DNA of 64,000 nt, from assembly GCA_900444965.1 (NCBI GenBank), contig UFRQ01000003.1:1736001-1800000 (forward strand). Direction: 5' to 3'. Each line of letters opens with the position of its first letter. Within the stretch, counting starts at the first letter, position 1. Below, piece after piece: positions 19,671 through 29,000 of this stretch. The notes below the pieces were generated by a model that had not been told where the DNA came from, made no database searches, and was given only the letters and a program-made list of their open reading frames with translations. The translations under genes were made by a program, and so were the position numbers. This DNA is from [Actinobacillus] rossii (lineage in GTDB: Bacteria; Pseudomonadota; Gammaproteobacteria; Enterobacterales; Pasteurellaceae).

Positions 19671-19794
19671 TTGTCTTAATTTTTGCTAATCGGTTAAAAA
19701 AATCGGCGTATTCTAGCATAAATTCACTATGAATACATTGACTTTTCGGTGGGTTATTCAGTAGATTATGAACACTTTATTTTCGGAGGGGTTT

Positions 19795-20292
19795 ATGCGA
19801 ATTTATATTATGCGTCATGGTGAAGCAGAAATGCTTGCACGTTCAGACAAGGAACGTCATTTAACAGATTTTGGTAAGGAGCAGTCTAGCCAGCAAGCTG
19901 AATGGCTCAAAACGGCACTGAATTCCACCGCACTTAATAAAGTGATTGTCAGCCCTTATGTCCGCGCTGTCGAAACTTTTGAGCAATTAAATACAATATT
20001 TAATAATGAGCTCACTCAGTTAAGTGAAACTTGGGATGCGTTAACACCTTATGGTAACCCAGAATTAATCCGTCATTATTTAGATAGTTGGGCGGAAGAA
20101 AATGATGGTGATAATTTAAGCGTATTAATCATTTCACACTTGCCTTTAGTTGGGGAAATCGTGGCAGAGTTTTGCGGTAAAAATACGGTTAATTTTCACC
20201 CTGCAACCATTGCTGTAGTAGATTGGGATTGGATGAATGATAAAGGCATTCTTGTGGAAACGAAATTACCGAACGTAATCTCTGTTTACTGA
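19795..20292 (+). CDS. sixA: Phosphohistidine phosphatase SixA
   Basis: Removes phosphate from histidine phosphotransfer domains (ArcB in E. coli) or from the nitrogen PTS. 165 residues of the histidine phosphatase family with MRHGEAE (catalytic His8) at the N-terminus and the second His in IISHLPLVGE. I chose the start at 19795: GGAGGGG lies directly upstream, while the ATG at 19768 has no such site and adds nine non-conserved residues. Stands alone between prfA and a terminator. Confidence 0.87.
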   Translation: MRIYIMRHGEAEMLARSDKERHLTDFGKEQSSQQAEWLKTALNSTALNKVIVSPYVRAVETFEQLNTIFNNELTQLSETWDALTPYGNPELIRHYLDSWAEENDGDNLSVLIISHLPLVGEIVAEFCGKNTVNFHPATIAVVDWDWMNDKGILVETKLPNVISVY

Positions 20293-20312
20293 TACCTAAT
20301 TTGCTATTTTTA

Positions 20313-20336
20313 TGGGCGGACTTAAAATTCCGCCCA
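20313..20336. terminator. Terminator between sixA and folE
   Basis: TGGGCGGA (20313-20320) pairs with TCCGCCCA (20329-20336), followed by AATTTTT. It lies between convergent genes. Confidence 0.75.
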
Positions 20337-20389
20337 AATTTTTCATTAAAACGAAATTCACGAATTTACATCGTAAAAATAGCCTATCA

Positions 20390-21043
20390 CTATTTATTAA
20401 TGAGTGATAAAAATTCTTTACGTGTCTCACGATCTTCAAGGAAAACGCCACCAAATGCGGATGTCACCGTATAGCTATTGCTATCTTTAATCCCGCGGCA
20501 TTTTACGCAGAAATGCGTCGCTTTCATATAAACTGCCACATCATCTGTTTCAAGAATGGTTTGGAAAGCCAGTAAAATCTGCTCAGTCAAACGTTCTTGC
20601 ACTTGTGGACGTTGGGCAAAAAATTGTACTACGCGATTAATTTTGGATAAACCAATCACCCATTTTTTCGGATAATACGCCACAGAAACCAAACCATCAA
20701 TCGTCACAAAATGGTGTTCGCAAGTGCTGGTGAGTGTAACATCATTAATTAACACCATTTCGCTGACTTTCATCCGATTTTCAATATTTGTAATTTTCGG
20801 AAAATTTTCGTAGTCTAAACCGCTAAAAATCTCGTCTACATACATTTTTGCCAAGCGGACTGGCGTTTCTTCAAGGCTATCATCCGTTAAATCTAAACCG
20901 ATTAACTCCATGACTTCGCGCATTTTCTGTTGAATCGCTGTACGACGTTCATCTTTAGGCGCACGCAATTTCATCATAGGAGTTTCAATCCCTTTTTCTA
21001 CCAAGGCAGCACGAACTTTGTTCGCTTCTGCTGAAATTGTCAT
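20390..21043 (-). CDS. folE: GTP cyclohydrolase I
   Basis: Converts GTP to dihydroneopterin triphosphate, the entry to folate synthesis. 217 residues, near the E. coli size of 222. Zinc and catalytic residues are visible in [13 protein letters not shown] and [10 protein letters not shown]; the [23 protein letters not shown] block is also characteristic. Single gene, AAGGAT ribosome site upstream. Confidence 0.96.
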   Translation of the reverse strand: MTISAEANKVRAALVEKGIETPMMKLRAPKDERRTAIQQKMREVMELIGLDLTDDSLEETPVRLAKMYVDEIFSGLDYENFPKITNIENRMKVSEMVLINDVTLTSTCEHHFVTIDGLVSVAYYPKKWVIGLSKINRVVQFFAQRPQVQERLTEQILLAFQTILETDDVAVYMKATHFCVKCRGIKDSNSYTVTSAFGGVFLEDRETRKEFLSLINK

Positions 21044-21207
21044 TTTTTATCCTTATTTTTAGACTTAAGCCAAAATTAATGGCGCATTCTAGCAAAAATA
21101 GGGGGAAGATTAAATAAAGTGCGGTCTTTTTTTTGGTAATTTCTCCAAATTAAGGTAAACTAGAACGCGTTTTTTACATCATAAATTTATTTTGTTCGGA
21201 GATAAAA

Positions 21208-22611
21208 ATGGCAAAAATTGCATCTATCGTTGATGTGCTACAAGGTAAAGTAGCAATTGGCGAAAAAGTTACTGTACGCGGTTGGGTGCGTACACGTCGC
21301 GATTCTAAAGCAGGTTTCTCATTCTTAGCGGTTTATGACGGCTCTTGTTTTGACCCTATTCAAGCTGTCATTAGCAACAACGTCACAAATTATCAAGATG
21401 AAGTTTTACGTTTAACTGCAGGCTGTTCTGTGATTGTAACAGGTGGAGTGGTTGCGTCACAAGGTGAAGGTCAAGCAGTAGAATTACAAGCGGAAACTGT
21501 TGAAGTGACAGGTTGGGTGGAAGATCCTGATACCTATCCAATGGCAGCAAAACGCCACTCTATCGAATATTTACGCGAAGTTGCACATTTGCGTCCACGT
21601 ACCAATATTATTGGTGCCGTAGCGCGTGTTCGCCACTGTTTAGCACAAGCTATTCACCGTTTCTTCCACGAACAAGGTTTCTACTGGGTGGCGACACCGT
21701 TAATCACCGCTTCTGATACAGAGGGCGCTGGAGAAATGTTCCGTGTATCAACTCTTGACTTAGAAAATCTACCACGTACAGATAAAGGTGCGGTGGATTT
21801 TAGCCAAGATTTCTTCGGCAAAGAATCATTCTTAACCGTTTCAGGTCAGCTTAACGGCGAAACCTATGCTTGTGCATTAAGCAAAATTTACACCTTCGGC
21901 CCAACATTCCGTGCGGAAAACTCAAATACAACCCGCCACTTAGCGGAATTTTGGATGGTTGAACCTGAAATTGCTTTTGCTGATTTAGCAGACAATGCCA
22001 AAGTGGCAGAAGATATGTTGAAATATGTGTTTAAAGCTGTTTTGGCAGAACGTCGCGATGACTTAGAATTTTTCGTTAAACACGTCGATAAAGATGTGAT
22101 CACACGTCTTGAAAACTTCATCAATTCGCCATTTGCGCAAATTGATTATACTGATGCTATTGATGTGTTGTTAAAATCAGGCAAAAAATTTGAATTCCCA
22201 GTCTCTTGGGGTATCGACCTGTCATCTGAACACGAACGTTATTTAGCGGAAGAACATTTCAAATCACCTGTCGTCGTAAAAAACTATCCAAAAGACATTA
22301 AAGCGTTTTATATGCGTTTAAATGATGACGGTAAAACCGTTGCCGCGATGGATGTGTTAGCCCCGGGAATCGGCGAGATTATCGGTGGTTCACAACGTGA
22401 AGAACGTTTAGACGTGTTAGATAAACGTATGGTAGAAATGGGCTTAAAACCTGAAGATTATTGGTGGTATCGTGATTTACGTAAATACGGCACGGTGCCA
22501 CATTCAGGTTTCGGTTTAGGTTTTGAACGTTTAATCGTATATGTGACAGGCGTGCAAAATATCCGTGATGTTATTCCATTCCCACGCGCACCGCGCAATG
22601 CGAATTTCTAA
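21208..22611 (+). CDS. asnS: Asparaginyl-tRNA synthetase
   Basis: Charges tRNA-Asn. 467 residues, class II synthetase: N-terminal OB-fold ([20 protein letters not shown]), motif 2 ([21 protein letters not shown]) and motif 3 ([15 protein letters not shown]), ending in PRAPRNANF as in other bacterial AsnRS. Ribosome site CGGAG precedes the ATG. Followed by an uptake-signal terminator. Confidence 0.97.
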   Translation: MAKIASIVDVLQGKVAIGEKVTVRGWVRTRRDSKAGFSFLAVYDGSCFDPIQAVISNNVTNYQDEVLRLTAGCSVIVTGGVVASQGEGQAVELQAETVEVTGWVEDPDTYPMAAKRHSIEYLREVAHLRPRTNIIGAVARVRHCLAQAIHRFFHEQGFYWVATPLITASDTEGAGEMFRVSTLDLENLPRTDKGAVDFSQDFFGKESFLTVSGQLNGETYACALSKIYTFGPTFRAENSNTTRHLAEFWMVEPEIAFADLADNAKVAEDMLKYVFKAVLAERRDDLEFFVKHVDKDVITRLENFINSPFAQIDYTDAIDVLLKSGKKFEFPVSWGIDLSSEHERYLAEEHFKSPVVVKNYPKDIKAFYMRLNDDGKTVAAMDVLAPGIGEIIGGSQREERLDVLDKRMVEMGLKPEDYWWYRDLRKYGTVPHSGFGLGFERLIVYVTGVQNIRDVIPFPRAPRNANF

Positions 22612-22637
22612 AAATAATAAAAAATTTGTCAAAAACC

Positions 22638-22660
22638 AACCGCACTTTAAAAGTGCGGTT
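22638..22660 (+). terminator. Terminator after asnS built from uptake signals
   Basis: AACCGCACTT (22638-22647) pairs with AAGTGCGGTT (22651-22660), followed by a run of T. Confidence 0.85.
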
Positions 22661-22760
22661 TTTTTACGCCTATTTTTCGTAATTTGTGATCGTCTTCACG
22701 GAAAAAATGGATTGCTTTCAGCAAAATAAAACTGACAGGAACTAAACTGTGGAGATGAGT

Positions 22761-23000
22761 ATGAAACATCCTAATCCGTTTTTTCATTTACTCGAAGAAC
22801 TCAGTTTGCTTATTCTTATTACGCCGGTTGTATTTGGTGTTTTGCTGTATGAACAAGGAATTGCAGGTTTTCGGCTTGTTTGTATTGCGGTGATTGGCAG
22901 TATTTGCGTATGGGCGGTGTATTTTACGTTGAAAATATTGCGCGAAATACCGACATCTGTTTCTCGCCCAAAAGAAAAATTAGAGAATAAAGAATTTTAG
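22761..23000 (+). CDS. Small inner-membrane protein of unknown function
   Basis: 79 residues from ATG 22761, placed 6 nt after GGAG (22751-22754); an in-frame ATG at 22755 and a GTG at 22749 are possible but overlap the ribosome site. Two hydrophobic segments (LLILITPVVFGVLLY and FRLVCIAVIGSICVWAVYFTLKI) make a helical hairpin, followed by a charged tail. I do not recognise a family. It stands alone between asnS and the dha genes. Confidence 0.6.
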   Translation: MKHPNPFFHLLEELSLLILITPVVFGVLLYEQGIAGFRLVCIAVIGSICVWAVYFTLKILREIPTSVSRPKEKLENKEF

Positions 23001-23049
23001 CAGTTCAAAAAGAAAGGCGGATTGAATGTCCGCCTTATAACATAAGATA

Positions 23050-23460
23050 TTACTTCTCAGCCTGTTCAAGCTTCAATCCTGCTGCTGCATTGGCTTCCGC
23101 TAAAACTGTTTGCAAATCATCACCACTTGATGCCGACACCGCAGCAGCGAATGCGCCTTCGACTAAAGCTGCATAGCTAATAACAACATGTTCCGCCATA
23201 TCAGGATCGAGTAAATCAATCGCGGTTTCTGCACTTAAAATGGCACTACCTAGATCCACAAAAATGACGACTCCATCTGTTGAATAAACGTCTTCCACCG
23301 CCGCCATGATTTTAGTTGCGTCAGTACCAATTGGATTTTCTGCATCATCAATACCTGCCGCCACGGCAATTTTGCAGCCATTTCCAGCCATCTGGCGAGT
23401 AATTTCAGCTACACCTTCTGCCAGTTTTTCGCTGTGTGAAACAAGAACTAAATTAACCAT
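23050..23460 (-). CDS. dhaM: Dihydroxyacetone kinase phosphotransfer subunit DhaM (EIIA domain only)
   Basis: Passes phosphate from the PTS to the ADP bound in DhaL. 136 residues, consisting of the EIIA-mannose-like domain alone: VLVSHSEKLAEGVAEI with the phosphorylated His9, the GGT-free AAGIDD stretch, and the DGVVIFVDLGSAILSAETAIDLL block. E. coli DhaM is about 470 residues and also carries HPr and enzyme I-like domains; here the general HPr must supply the phosphate. Last gene of dhaK-dhaL-dhaM, 9 bp after dhaL. Confidence 0.9.
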   Translation of the reverse strand: MVNLVLVSHSEKLAEGVAEITRQMAGNGCKIAVAAGIDDAENPIGTDATKIMAAVEDVYSTDGVVIFVDLGSAILSAETAIDLLDPDMAEHVVISYAALVEGAFAAAVSASSGDDLQTVLAEANAAAGLKLEQAEK

Positions 23461-23469
23461 GCCACTCTC

Positions 23470-24096
23470 CTATTTCACTGCATCATATAAAGCTTTTAAA
23501 ATATAGGTAGTTGAAGTTGCACCAGGATCTTGATGTCCGACACTACGCTCCCCTAGATAACTTGCACGTCCTTTTTTTGCAATCATTGGTACGGTTGCGG
23601 CTAAACTTTCTTCTGCTTTTTTCACCGCACTTTCAAGCAATTGCGCCAATGGTTGGGATTTATCTGCCGCATCCAATTCAGCTAGAACTGGCAACCAAAC
23701 ATCGCACATGGTTTTATCACCCAATTCGGCACGCCCACGAGCAATGATACCATCCACACCGTTTTTTAGCACTGCAATCAATTCTTCTGCGGAAATTTCC
23801 TCTTTTCCTGCGGCACTTTGTGAACCTTTAATAAATAACGTTCCATATAATGGGCCACTCGCGCCGCCAACTTGTGAAAGTAAGGTCATTCCCACTGTTT
23901 TTAAAATAGTACCAATATCTTTCTCTGTCAATGTTGCGACTTTTTCCATAGCTTTACTAAAACCACGTTGCATATTTAGCCCATGGTCACCATCACCAAT
24001 ATCAGTATCAAGTTGGGTTAAATAATCACGCTGCGTGTTCATTGTTTGGTGACAATTTTCAAGCCATTGCAATACTTGTGATTTTGTCATACTCAT
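23470..24096 (-). CDS. dhaL: Dihydroxyacetone kinase ADP-binding subunit DhaL
   Basis: Holds ADP/ATP and phosphorylates dihydroxyacetone on DhaK. 208 residues, near the 210 of E. coli. The nucleotide and magnesium-binding pattern LDTDIGDGDHGLNMQRGF (Asp triad) is at the N-terminus; GGASGPLYGT, KTMCDVWLP and the GRASYLGERSVGHQDPGATS end also match DhaL. Starts MSMTKSQVLQWLE; the second Met is also possible. Confidence 0.93.
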   Translation of the reverse strand: MSMTKSQVLQWLENCHQTMNTQRDYLTQLDTDIGDGDHGLNMQRGFSKAMEKVATLTEKDIGTILKTVGMTLLSQVGGASGPLYGTLFIKGSQSAAGKEEISAEELIAVLKNGVDGIIARGRAELGDKTMCDVWLPVLAELDAADKSQPLAQLLESAVKKAEESLAATVPMIAKKGRASYLGERSVGHQDPGATSTTYILKALYDAVK

Positions 24097-24232
24097 TACG
24101 ACTTCTCCTGTCTGACTTTCTTTCCAATCGATTGATTTAAAAAGAATAACATCAACGCGCTTTGCTATACAATAAGTATATCCAGCGCGTCTTCTTAATA
24201 TTGTTAAACTTAGTATAACTCAGTTTATCTGA

Positions 24233-25303
24233 TTATTCACCCCAACGTAATGCCGGTGTATTAACTGGTGCGTCCCATAATTCAAGGATTGCATCATCCA
24301 CTTTAAGCAACGTAATAGAAATACCTTGCATATCTAATGATGTACAGAAAGAACCAATTAAGTTACGTTCAATTTTTAGCCCAAATTCTGTTGCCACTTG
24401 TTCAAGTTTGTTATAAACACCATACAGTTCTGATAATGGTACTGCGCCAAGATTGTTGACTAATGCAATAACACGATCACCCTTTTGTAACGCTTTTTTG
24501 CTGTCTTGTACTTCATTCCATTGGTTATTTTCAGAATCCCAACGACGAATAGTACGTTCATAATCACCATGAGCAATTAACGTTTCAAACATTTCTGATA
24601 CGGTTTTATCTAAATTCACGAATTCACGACGTTCAATACCTGGCTCACCATGAATACCTACGCCAAATTCCATTTCATTTTCTGCTAGTGTAAATGACGG
24701 TTTGCCTGCAGCCGGTACGGTGCAAGCACCGAGTGCGATACCAATGGAATGACCTGCGTTATTAAGTTGATAACCTAATTCGGCTAATTTATCTAATGAG
24801 TAACCTTTTTCCGCCGCTGCACCCAATAATTTTTCTAAAATCACAGTATTGGCGACACCACGACGACCCGCAGTATAAAGGCTGTCTTTAACTGCCACAT
24901 CGTCATCAACCAACACGGTTGCGACTTTTACACCACTATCTGCTAATAACTCAGCTGCCGTTTCAAAGTTTAATACGTCGCCTGTATAATTTTTAATTAA
25001 CAGCAATACGCCTTCACCGCTATCTACATTTAAACCACATTCAAACATTTGATCCGGTGTTGGCGATGTAAAGATTGCTCCCGGACAAGCACCGTCTAGC
25101 ATCCCTTTTCCGACAAAACCTGCATGCATGGGCTCATGGCCACTACCACCACCCGAAATTAATGCCACTTTCCCCGCCACAGGTGCATCAGCACGACGTA
25201 CATAAACAGGCTCTGTATTTAGCACTAAATTAGCATGGGCTTTTGCCAAGCCTTGTAATTGTTCATCTAATACAGTTTCTACGGAATTAATCAATTTTTT
25301 CAT
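24233..25303 (-). CDS. dhaK: Dihydroxyacetone kinase substrate-binding subunit DhaK
   Basis: Binds dihydroxyacetone covalently through a histidine and presents it to DhaL. 356 residues, as in E. coli. SGGGSGHEPMHAGFVGKGMLDGA at the N-terminal third and the substrate His in GVGIHGEPGIERREF near residue 220 are diagnostic. Upstream of dhaL with a 136-bp gap in which I see neither a gene nor a clear terminator, so the three genes may be one operon. Confidence 0.95.
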   Translation of the reverse strand: MKKLINSVETVLDEQLQGLAKAHANLVLNTEPVYVRRADAPVAGKVALISGGGSGHEPMHAGFVGKGMLDGACPGAIFTSPTPDQMFECGLNVDSGEGVLLLIKNYTGDVLNFETAAELLADSGVKVATVLVDDDVAVKDSLYTAGRRGVANTVILEKLLGAAAEKGYSLDKLAELGYQLNNAGHSIGIALGACTVPAAGKPSFTLAENEMEFGVGIHGEPGIERREFVNLDKTVSEMFETLIAHGDYERTIRRWDSENNQWNEVQDSKKALQKGDRVIALVNNLGAVPLSELYGVYNKLEQVATEFGLKIERNLIGSFCTSLDMQGISITLLKVDDAILELWDAPVNTPALRWGE

Positions 25304-25473
25304 ACCATATTCCTTTTGATTTGAATAACACTAAGGGTCTAGGTAATTTAGCAAAATCGAATTTGCATTTCTGTTAGCTAGGTCACAAAATCAGAGATTA
25401 GTGGTAAAATATTCACGCATTTTCCCCAAACGCTATAAAACATTTATTTTTTAACCGCACTTTGAGATAGTTT

Positions 25474-25920
25474 ATGACTTGTCATATTTCACCGATTCAA
25501 GAAAAAGACTTTGAACAATTATTTGATATTGAACAAGCCGCACATTTAGTCCCTTGGTCGATTGGTACCTTGAAAAATAATATGGGCGAACGTTATTTAA
25601 ATCTAAAAATTGAATGCAATGACCAGATTGTTGGATTTGCCATTTGTCAGACTGTCCTTGATGAAGCCACATTGTTTAATATCGCTATCCATCCGAATTA
25701 TCAAGGTCAAAAATTAGGCTTTACTTTATTAAATGCATTAATAGAACAATTGCGTAATAAAGGGATATTAACACTTTGGTTAGAAGTTCGAGAGAGCAAC
25801 CAAAACGCCATAAGACTGTATGAAAAATTAAATTTTAACGAAGTGGATATTCGTAAAAATTATTATCCTACACCAAATGGAAAGCGTGAAAATGCTGTGA
25901 TTATGGCAGCGTATTTATAA
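25474..25920 (+). CDS. rimI: Ribosomal protein alanine N-acetyltransferase
   Basis: Acetylates the N-terminal alanine of ribosomal protein S18. 148 residues, one GNAT domain; acetyl-CoA loop in IAIHPNYQGQKLGFTLLNAL and the LEVRESNQNAIRLYEKLNF block are typical of RimI. Divergent from dhaK. Ends at an uptake-signal terminator shared with fabA. Confidence 0.87.
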   Translation: MTCHISPIQEKDFEQLFDIEQAAHLVPWSIGTLKNNMGERYLNLKIECNDQIVGFAICQTVLDEATLFNIAIHPNYQGQKLGFTLLNALIEQLRNKGILTLWLEVRESNQNAIRLYEKLNFNEVDIRKNYYPTPNGKRENAVIMAAYL

Positions 25921-25949
25921 AAAAGTGCGGTTAATTTGACCGCACTTTT
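25921..25949. terminator. Bidirectional uptake-signal terminator between rimI and fabA
   Basis: AAAAGTGCGGT (25921-25931) pairs with ACCGCACTTTT (25939-25949) with a TAATTTG loop, between convergent genes. Confidence 0.85.
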
Positions 25950-25965
25950 TCGTTTTTGAAATCAG

Positions 25966-26499
25966 TTAAAATGTGGATGTATCTTGGAAAAGACCGACTT
26001 TTAAATCTGTCGCAGTATAAATGACTCGACCATCCACTTCCACTTCACCGTCTGCGACGCCCATAATTAATTTACGGTTAATAACACGTTTTAAATGAAT
26101 GCGATAAGTCACTTTTTTCGCGGTTGGCAATACTTGACCAGTAAATTTCACTTCGCCAACGCCTAATGCTCGTCCTTTACCTTCTCCGCCAATCCAGCCA
26201 AGATAAAAACCGACCAATTGCCACATCGCATCTAAACCTAAGCAACCCGGCATAACGGGATCGCCAATGAAATGGCAGCCAAAAAAGAATAAATCTGGTT
26301 TAATATCCAACTCAGCTTCTACATAACCTTTACCAAAGTGACCGCTCGTTTCGTTCATTTCAATAACGCGATCCATCATCAGCATGGTTGGCGCTGGAAG
26401 TTGCGGTCCTTTAGGACCAAAAAGCTCGCCGCGTCCAGACGCTAAGAGTTCTTCATATGTGTACGAACTTTTTTTATTCGGTGTACAAGTGTTTGTCAT
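25966..26499 (-). CDS. fabA: 3-hydroxydecanoyl-ACP dehydratase/isomerase
   Basis: Makes the cis double bond for unsaturated fatty acid synthesis. 177 residues. The active-site His is in [22 protein letters not shown] and the Asp in the same block ([11 protein letters not shown]); the N-terminal [17 protein letters not shown] is also typical. Next to lonH and matP, the order known from E. coli and Haemophilus. Confidence 0.97.
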   Translation of the reverse strand: MTNTCTPNKKSSYTYEELLASGRGELFGPKGPQLPAPTMLMMDRVIEMNETSGHFGKGYVEAELDIKPDLFFFGCHFIGDPVMPGCLGLDAMWQLVGFYLGWIGGEGKGRALGVGEVKFTGQVLPTAKKVTYRIHLKRVINRKLIMGVADGEVEVDGRVIYTATDLKVGLFQDTSTF

Positions 26500-26589
26500 T
26501 TTAACTTTCCTATATTTTTGAGAATAAGAGATACTCTGTGCGAGTATCGATTTATTCGCATTCTAGCAAAGTTATCAGGAAATAAAAAC

Positions 26590-26609
26590 AGCTAACACTT
26601 GTTAGCTGA
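26590..26609 (-). terminator. Terminator after lonH
   Basis: CAGCTAAC (26590-26597) pairs with GTTAGCTG (26602-26609); in the minus direction it is followed by TTTTTATTT. It separates lonH from fabA. Confidence 0.7.
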
Positions 26610-26626
26610 AAATGGTCGAACCAGTT

Positions 26627-28375
26627 TTACTTTTTGGAAAAGAGCAAACGCAAAAAGCTAAATCGTGGAGGCTCAGCGTGTAATTCGATACGTTGCTGAA
26701 TTAAACGCGAAAGTGGCAATTTATCTGTTTCATAGTCTTTATCTTCTTCCAATAAGTCACGCTGAAATAGAATCTCACAGGCTTGGAATACATCTTCTAC
26801 TGCCCAAATAAAAAACTGTTGATTTTTGACCGCACTTACCACGGTTTCATTTAAACTGAGTTGATGAATCACGGCGGTCGGAATAATCACGCCTTGTTTT
26901 CCAGTTAATCCACGACGCTCACAGATCGTGAAAAAGCCTTCAATTTTGTCATTCACACCACCAACAGAATGCACTAAACCAAATTGATCAATCGCACCAG
27001 TAATCGCAATAGATTGTGGAATAGGAAGATCAGCAAGCGCACTAGTTAACACGCAAAATGCAGCCAGTGACGCACTATCGCCATCAATTTCACTATATGA
27101 TTGTTCAAAGACAAGCGAGGCAGAAAATGGGAGTTGTGATGGTAAATTCAGTAAATTAGCTAAACAACTTTCGGCAATCATCATACCTTTACCGTGAATA
27201 TTACCCGCAAGTTCGCTCTTGCGATCCACATCAATCACTTCCCCATCACCAAATTGTACAATACAACTAATACGCGATGGTTCACCAAAGGATAATGGCG
27301 TGCCTGCATAATCAACCACAGACAGTCCATTAATTTGACCAATTTCTTCACCCTCTGTCGGCACATAAATTTGCTCGTACAAAATATCCGCATAGGCCTG
27401 TTCACGCAAGAAACTTTGTTGGTATTGGCGTTGAGCAAAAACTCGTTCAAAATCTACCGCACTTAGGCCATTGTTTTTCTGTAAATTGAGTTGATTAAAC
27501 CAATTTTTAAGTGTCAATGGTGAAATATTAATAAGACTCCGATCTTCACTCTCTCGCACCAATAATTGATAAAATTTATTTAGTGTTGGCAAATCTAATT
27601 TTTGTTTGGTCGCCGTTTGTACATAGTTTGCCCATTGCGTTTGTGCCTCAGGGGTTTCTACTGAAAAATAACTTTCAATTTCTGAATAATCGGCTAATTG
27701 GAACAAATCTGGCTCAAGCTCACTGAATGTGGCTAAATCATTACGTGAACCTAATAGCACAATTTTGAGTGTCAATGGATAACTTGGAATCGCACAAGGC
27801 AATGGTTTGAAAGGATGTGCTGAATACCAATCAAAGGTTTGGCTCAATAAAATTTGTTTTAAGCGTGGCCAAAGTTCAAATTGCTCAAGTAACGTTGCCA
27901 CCGATAAAATCAACACGCCACCATTGACTTCGTGTACTAATCCCGCATTTAATTGAATATCTTTTGATGTTGGATGAATTTGTAACGAACCCAATAATTT
28001 GTCTTGATCAAAATAGAGTGCATGAGCGACGTTTTTTTTCGCCGCAAAATTATCATGCCGTGATTGTGCTGGCATTACAGTAACACGAGCAAAAGAAAAA
28101 CTATCCGCTTGTTCCACAGAATATTGCACACCCTTTATATCGTTTGATGTAGATTGTTGGGAAGCAATAAATTCTTCCAGTAAAGGGGCATATTCACTTT
28201 GGTCATCCGCTTTAAGTACTAATAAAGTGCGGTGGGAATTTTGCAAAAATTGTGTTATTGCTGAACAAGCACGAGGTTGCAAATCAAAAAAAGTGACGTT
28301 GTCATTTGTCACATTTTCAATATTTAAAGTTGGAATTAAATGCTGCCAGTTTAATGCTTGTTCGGTTAAATTCAC
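26627..28375 (-). CDS. Lon-related protease without AAA+ motor signature (LonH/YcbZ family)
   Basis: 582-residue protein with a C-terminal Lon-type Ser-Lys protease domain. Catalytic Ser434 lies in GDSASLAAF and Lys477 in GVNDKIEGFF; TGAIDQFGLVHSVGG between them is the usual Lon strand-turn. The N-terminal two thirds has no clean Walker A, so ATP dependence is doubtful. The gene lies between fabA and matP as does ycbZ of E. coli. Substrate unknown. A matS-like sequence lies in its 5' end. Confidence 0.85.
   Translation of the reverse strand: MNLTEQALNWQHLIPTLNIENVTNDNVTFFDLQPRACSAITQFLQNSHRTLLVLKADDQSEYAPLLEEFIASQQSTSNDIKGVQYSVEQADSFSFARVTVMPAQSRHDNFAAKKNVAHALYFDQDKLLGSLQIHPTSKDIQLNAGLVHEVNGGVLILSVATLLEQFELWPRLKQILLSQTFDWYSAHPFKPLPCAIPSYPLTLKIVLLGSRNDLATFSELEPDLFQLADYSEIESYFSVETPEAQTQWANYVQTATKQKLDLPTLNKFYQLLVRESEDRSLINISPLTLKNWFNQLNLQKNNGLSAVDFERVFAQRQYQQSFLREQAYADILYEQIYVPTEGEEIGQINGLSVVDYAGTPLSFGEPSRISCIVQFGDGEVIDVDRKSELAGNIHGKGMMIAESCLANLLNLPSQLPFSASLVFEQSYSEIDGDSASLAAFCVLTSALADLPIPQSIAITGAIDQFGLVHSVGGVNDKIEGFFTICERRGLTGKQGVIIPTAVIHQLSLNETVVSAVKNQQFFIWAVEDVFQACEILFQRDLLEEDKDYETDKLPLSRLIQQRIELHAEPPRFSFLRLLFSKK
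28293..28305. promoter_or_regulatory. matS-like MatP-binding sequence
   Basis: GTGACGTTGTCAT matches the E. coli matS consensus GTGACRNYGTCAC (from memory) at 12 of 13 positions; only the last base differs. It is inside the 5' part of lonH, about 195 bp before matP. Confidence 0.5.
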
Positions 28376-28470
28376 GCTAAAGTTCTCTTTGCTAAAAATT
28401 GATTGTTAATTATCTCATAATTTCATATTTTCAGTAGAATTTTTTATGAAAAAAGCGTATATTTATTTCA

Positions 28471-28483
28471 GTTACCACGTCAC
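28471..28483. promoter_or_regulatory. Second, weaker matS-like sequence next to the matP start
   Basis: GTTACCACGTCAC matches the matS consensus at 11 of 13 positions with a perfect right half-site. It ends 17 bp before the matP ATG, so bound MatP could block its own expression. Confidence 0.35.
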
Positions 28484-28500
28484 AGAAAAGAACTATTACG

Positions 28501-28947
28501 ATGAAATATCAAAAACTAGAAAATCAAGAAGCGCAATGGAAATGGCTCTATTTGATCAAAAAAAGTCGTGAAGGAGAAAATATTACTCGTTATACTGAGC
28601 GTAGTTTACAAGAAGAAAAAACTAAACAACTGGCGACAAATCGTAATAATCCTGAATTTATTGAGCAATGGATTAAAGACGATATGGCAGAAAGTTTAGT
28701 GATTAAATTAGATCAAGCTATTCGTGCGCGCCGAAAACGTTTTTTTAATGCGGAAAAACAACATACTAAGAAAAAATCTATTGATCTGGAATACAGTGTA
28801 TGGCACCGTCTGTCAAAATATTCTCGAAAAATGCAGATGACACTTTCAGAAACCATTTCTTATATGATTGACGAACGTGAAAGCAAGGCATTATTTGAAA
28901 GCAAAATGTCAACGATGAAAGCAGGATTAAAAGACTTGTTGAAATAA
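28501..28947 (+). CDS. matP: Macrodomain Ter organiser MatP
   Basis: Binds matS sites and organises the terminus region of the chromosome. 148 residues, the family length. The N-terminal helical domain (YQKLENQEAQWKWLYLIKKSREGE) and C-terminal ribbon-helix-helix (SIDLEYSVWHRLSKYSRKMQMTLSETISYMID) match E. coli MatP. Divergent from lonH; two matS-like sequences lie within 210 bp upstream. Confidence 0.95.
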   Translation: MKYQKLENQEAQWKWLYLIKKSREGENITRYTERSLQEEKTKQLATNRNNPEFIEQWIKDDMAESLVIKLDQAIRARRKRFFNAEKQHTKKKSIDLEYSVWHRLSKYSRKMQMTLSETISYMIDERESKALFESKMSTMKAGLKDLLK

Positions 28948-28966
28948 TTAGTATGGATATGAAAAC

Positions 28967-28983
28967 GGGGCAATATATGCCCC
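28967..28983 (+). terminator. Weak hairpin after matP
   Basis: GGGGC (28967-28971) pairs with GCCCC (28979-28983) in a short stem, with only a partial T-run after it. Confidence 0.4.
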
Positions 28984-29000
28984 TGTATTTCATCAATCCT

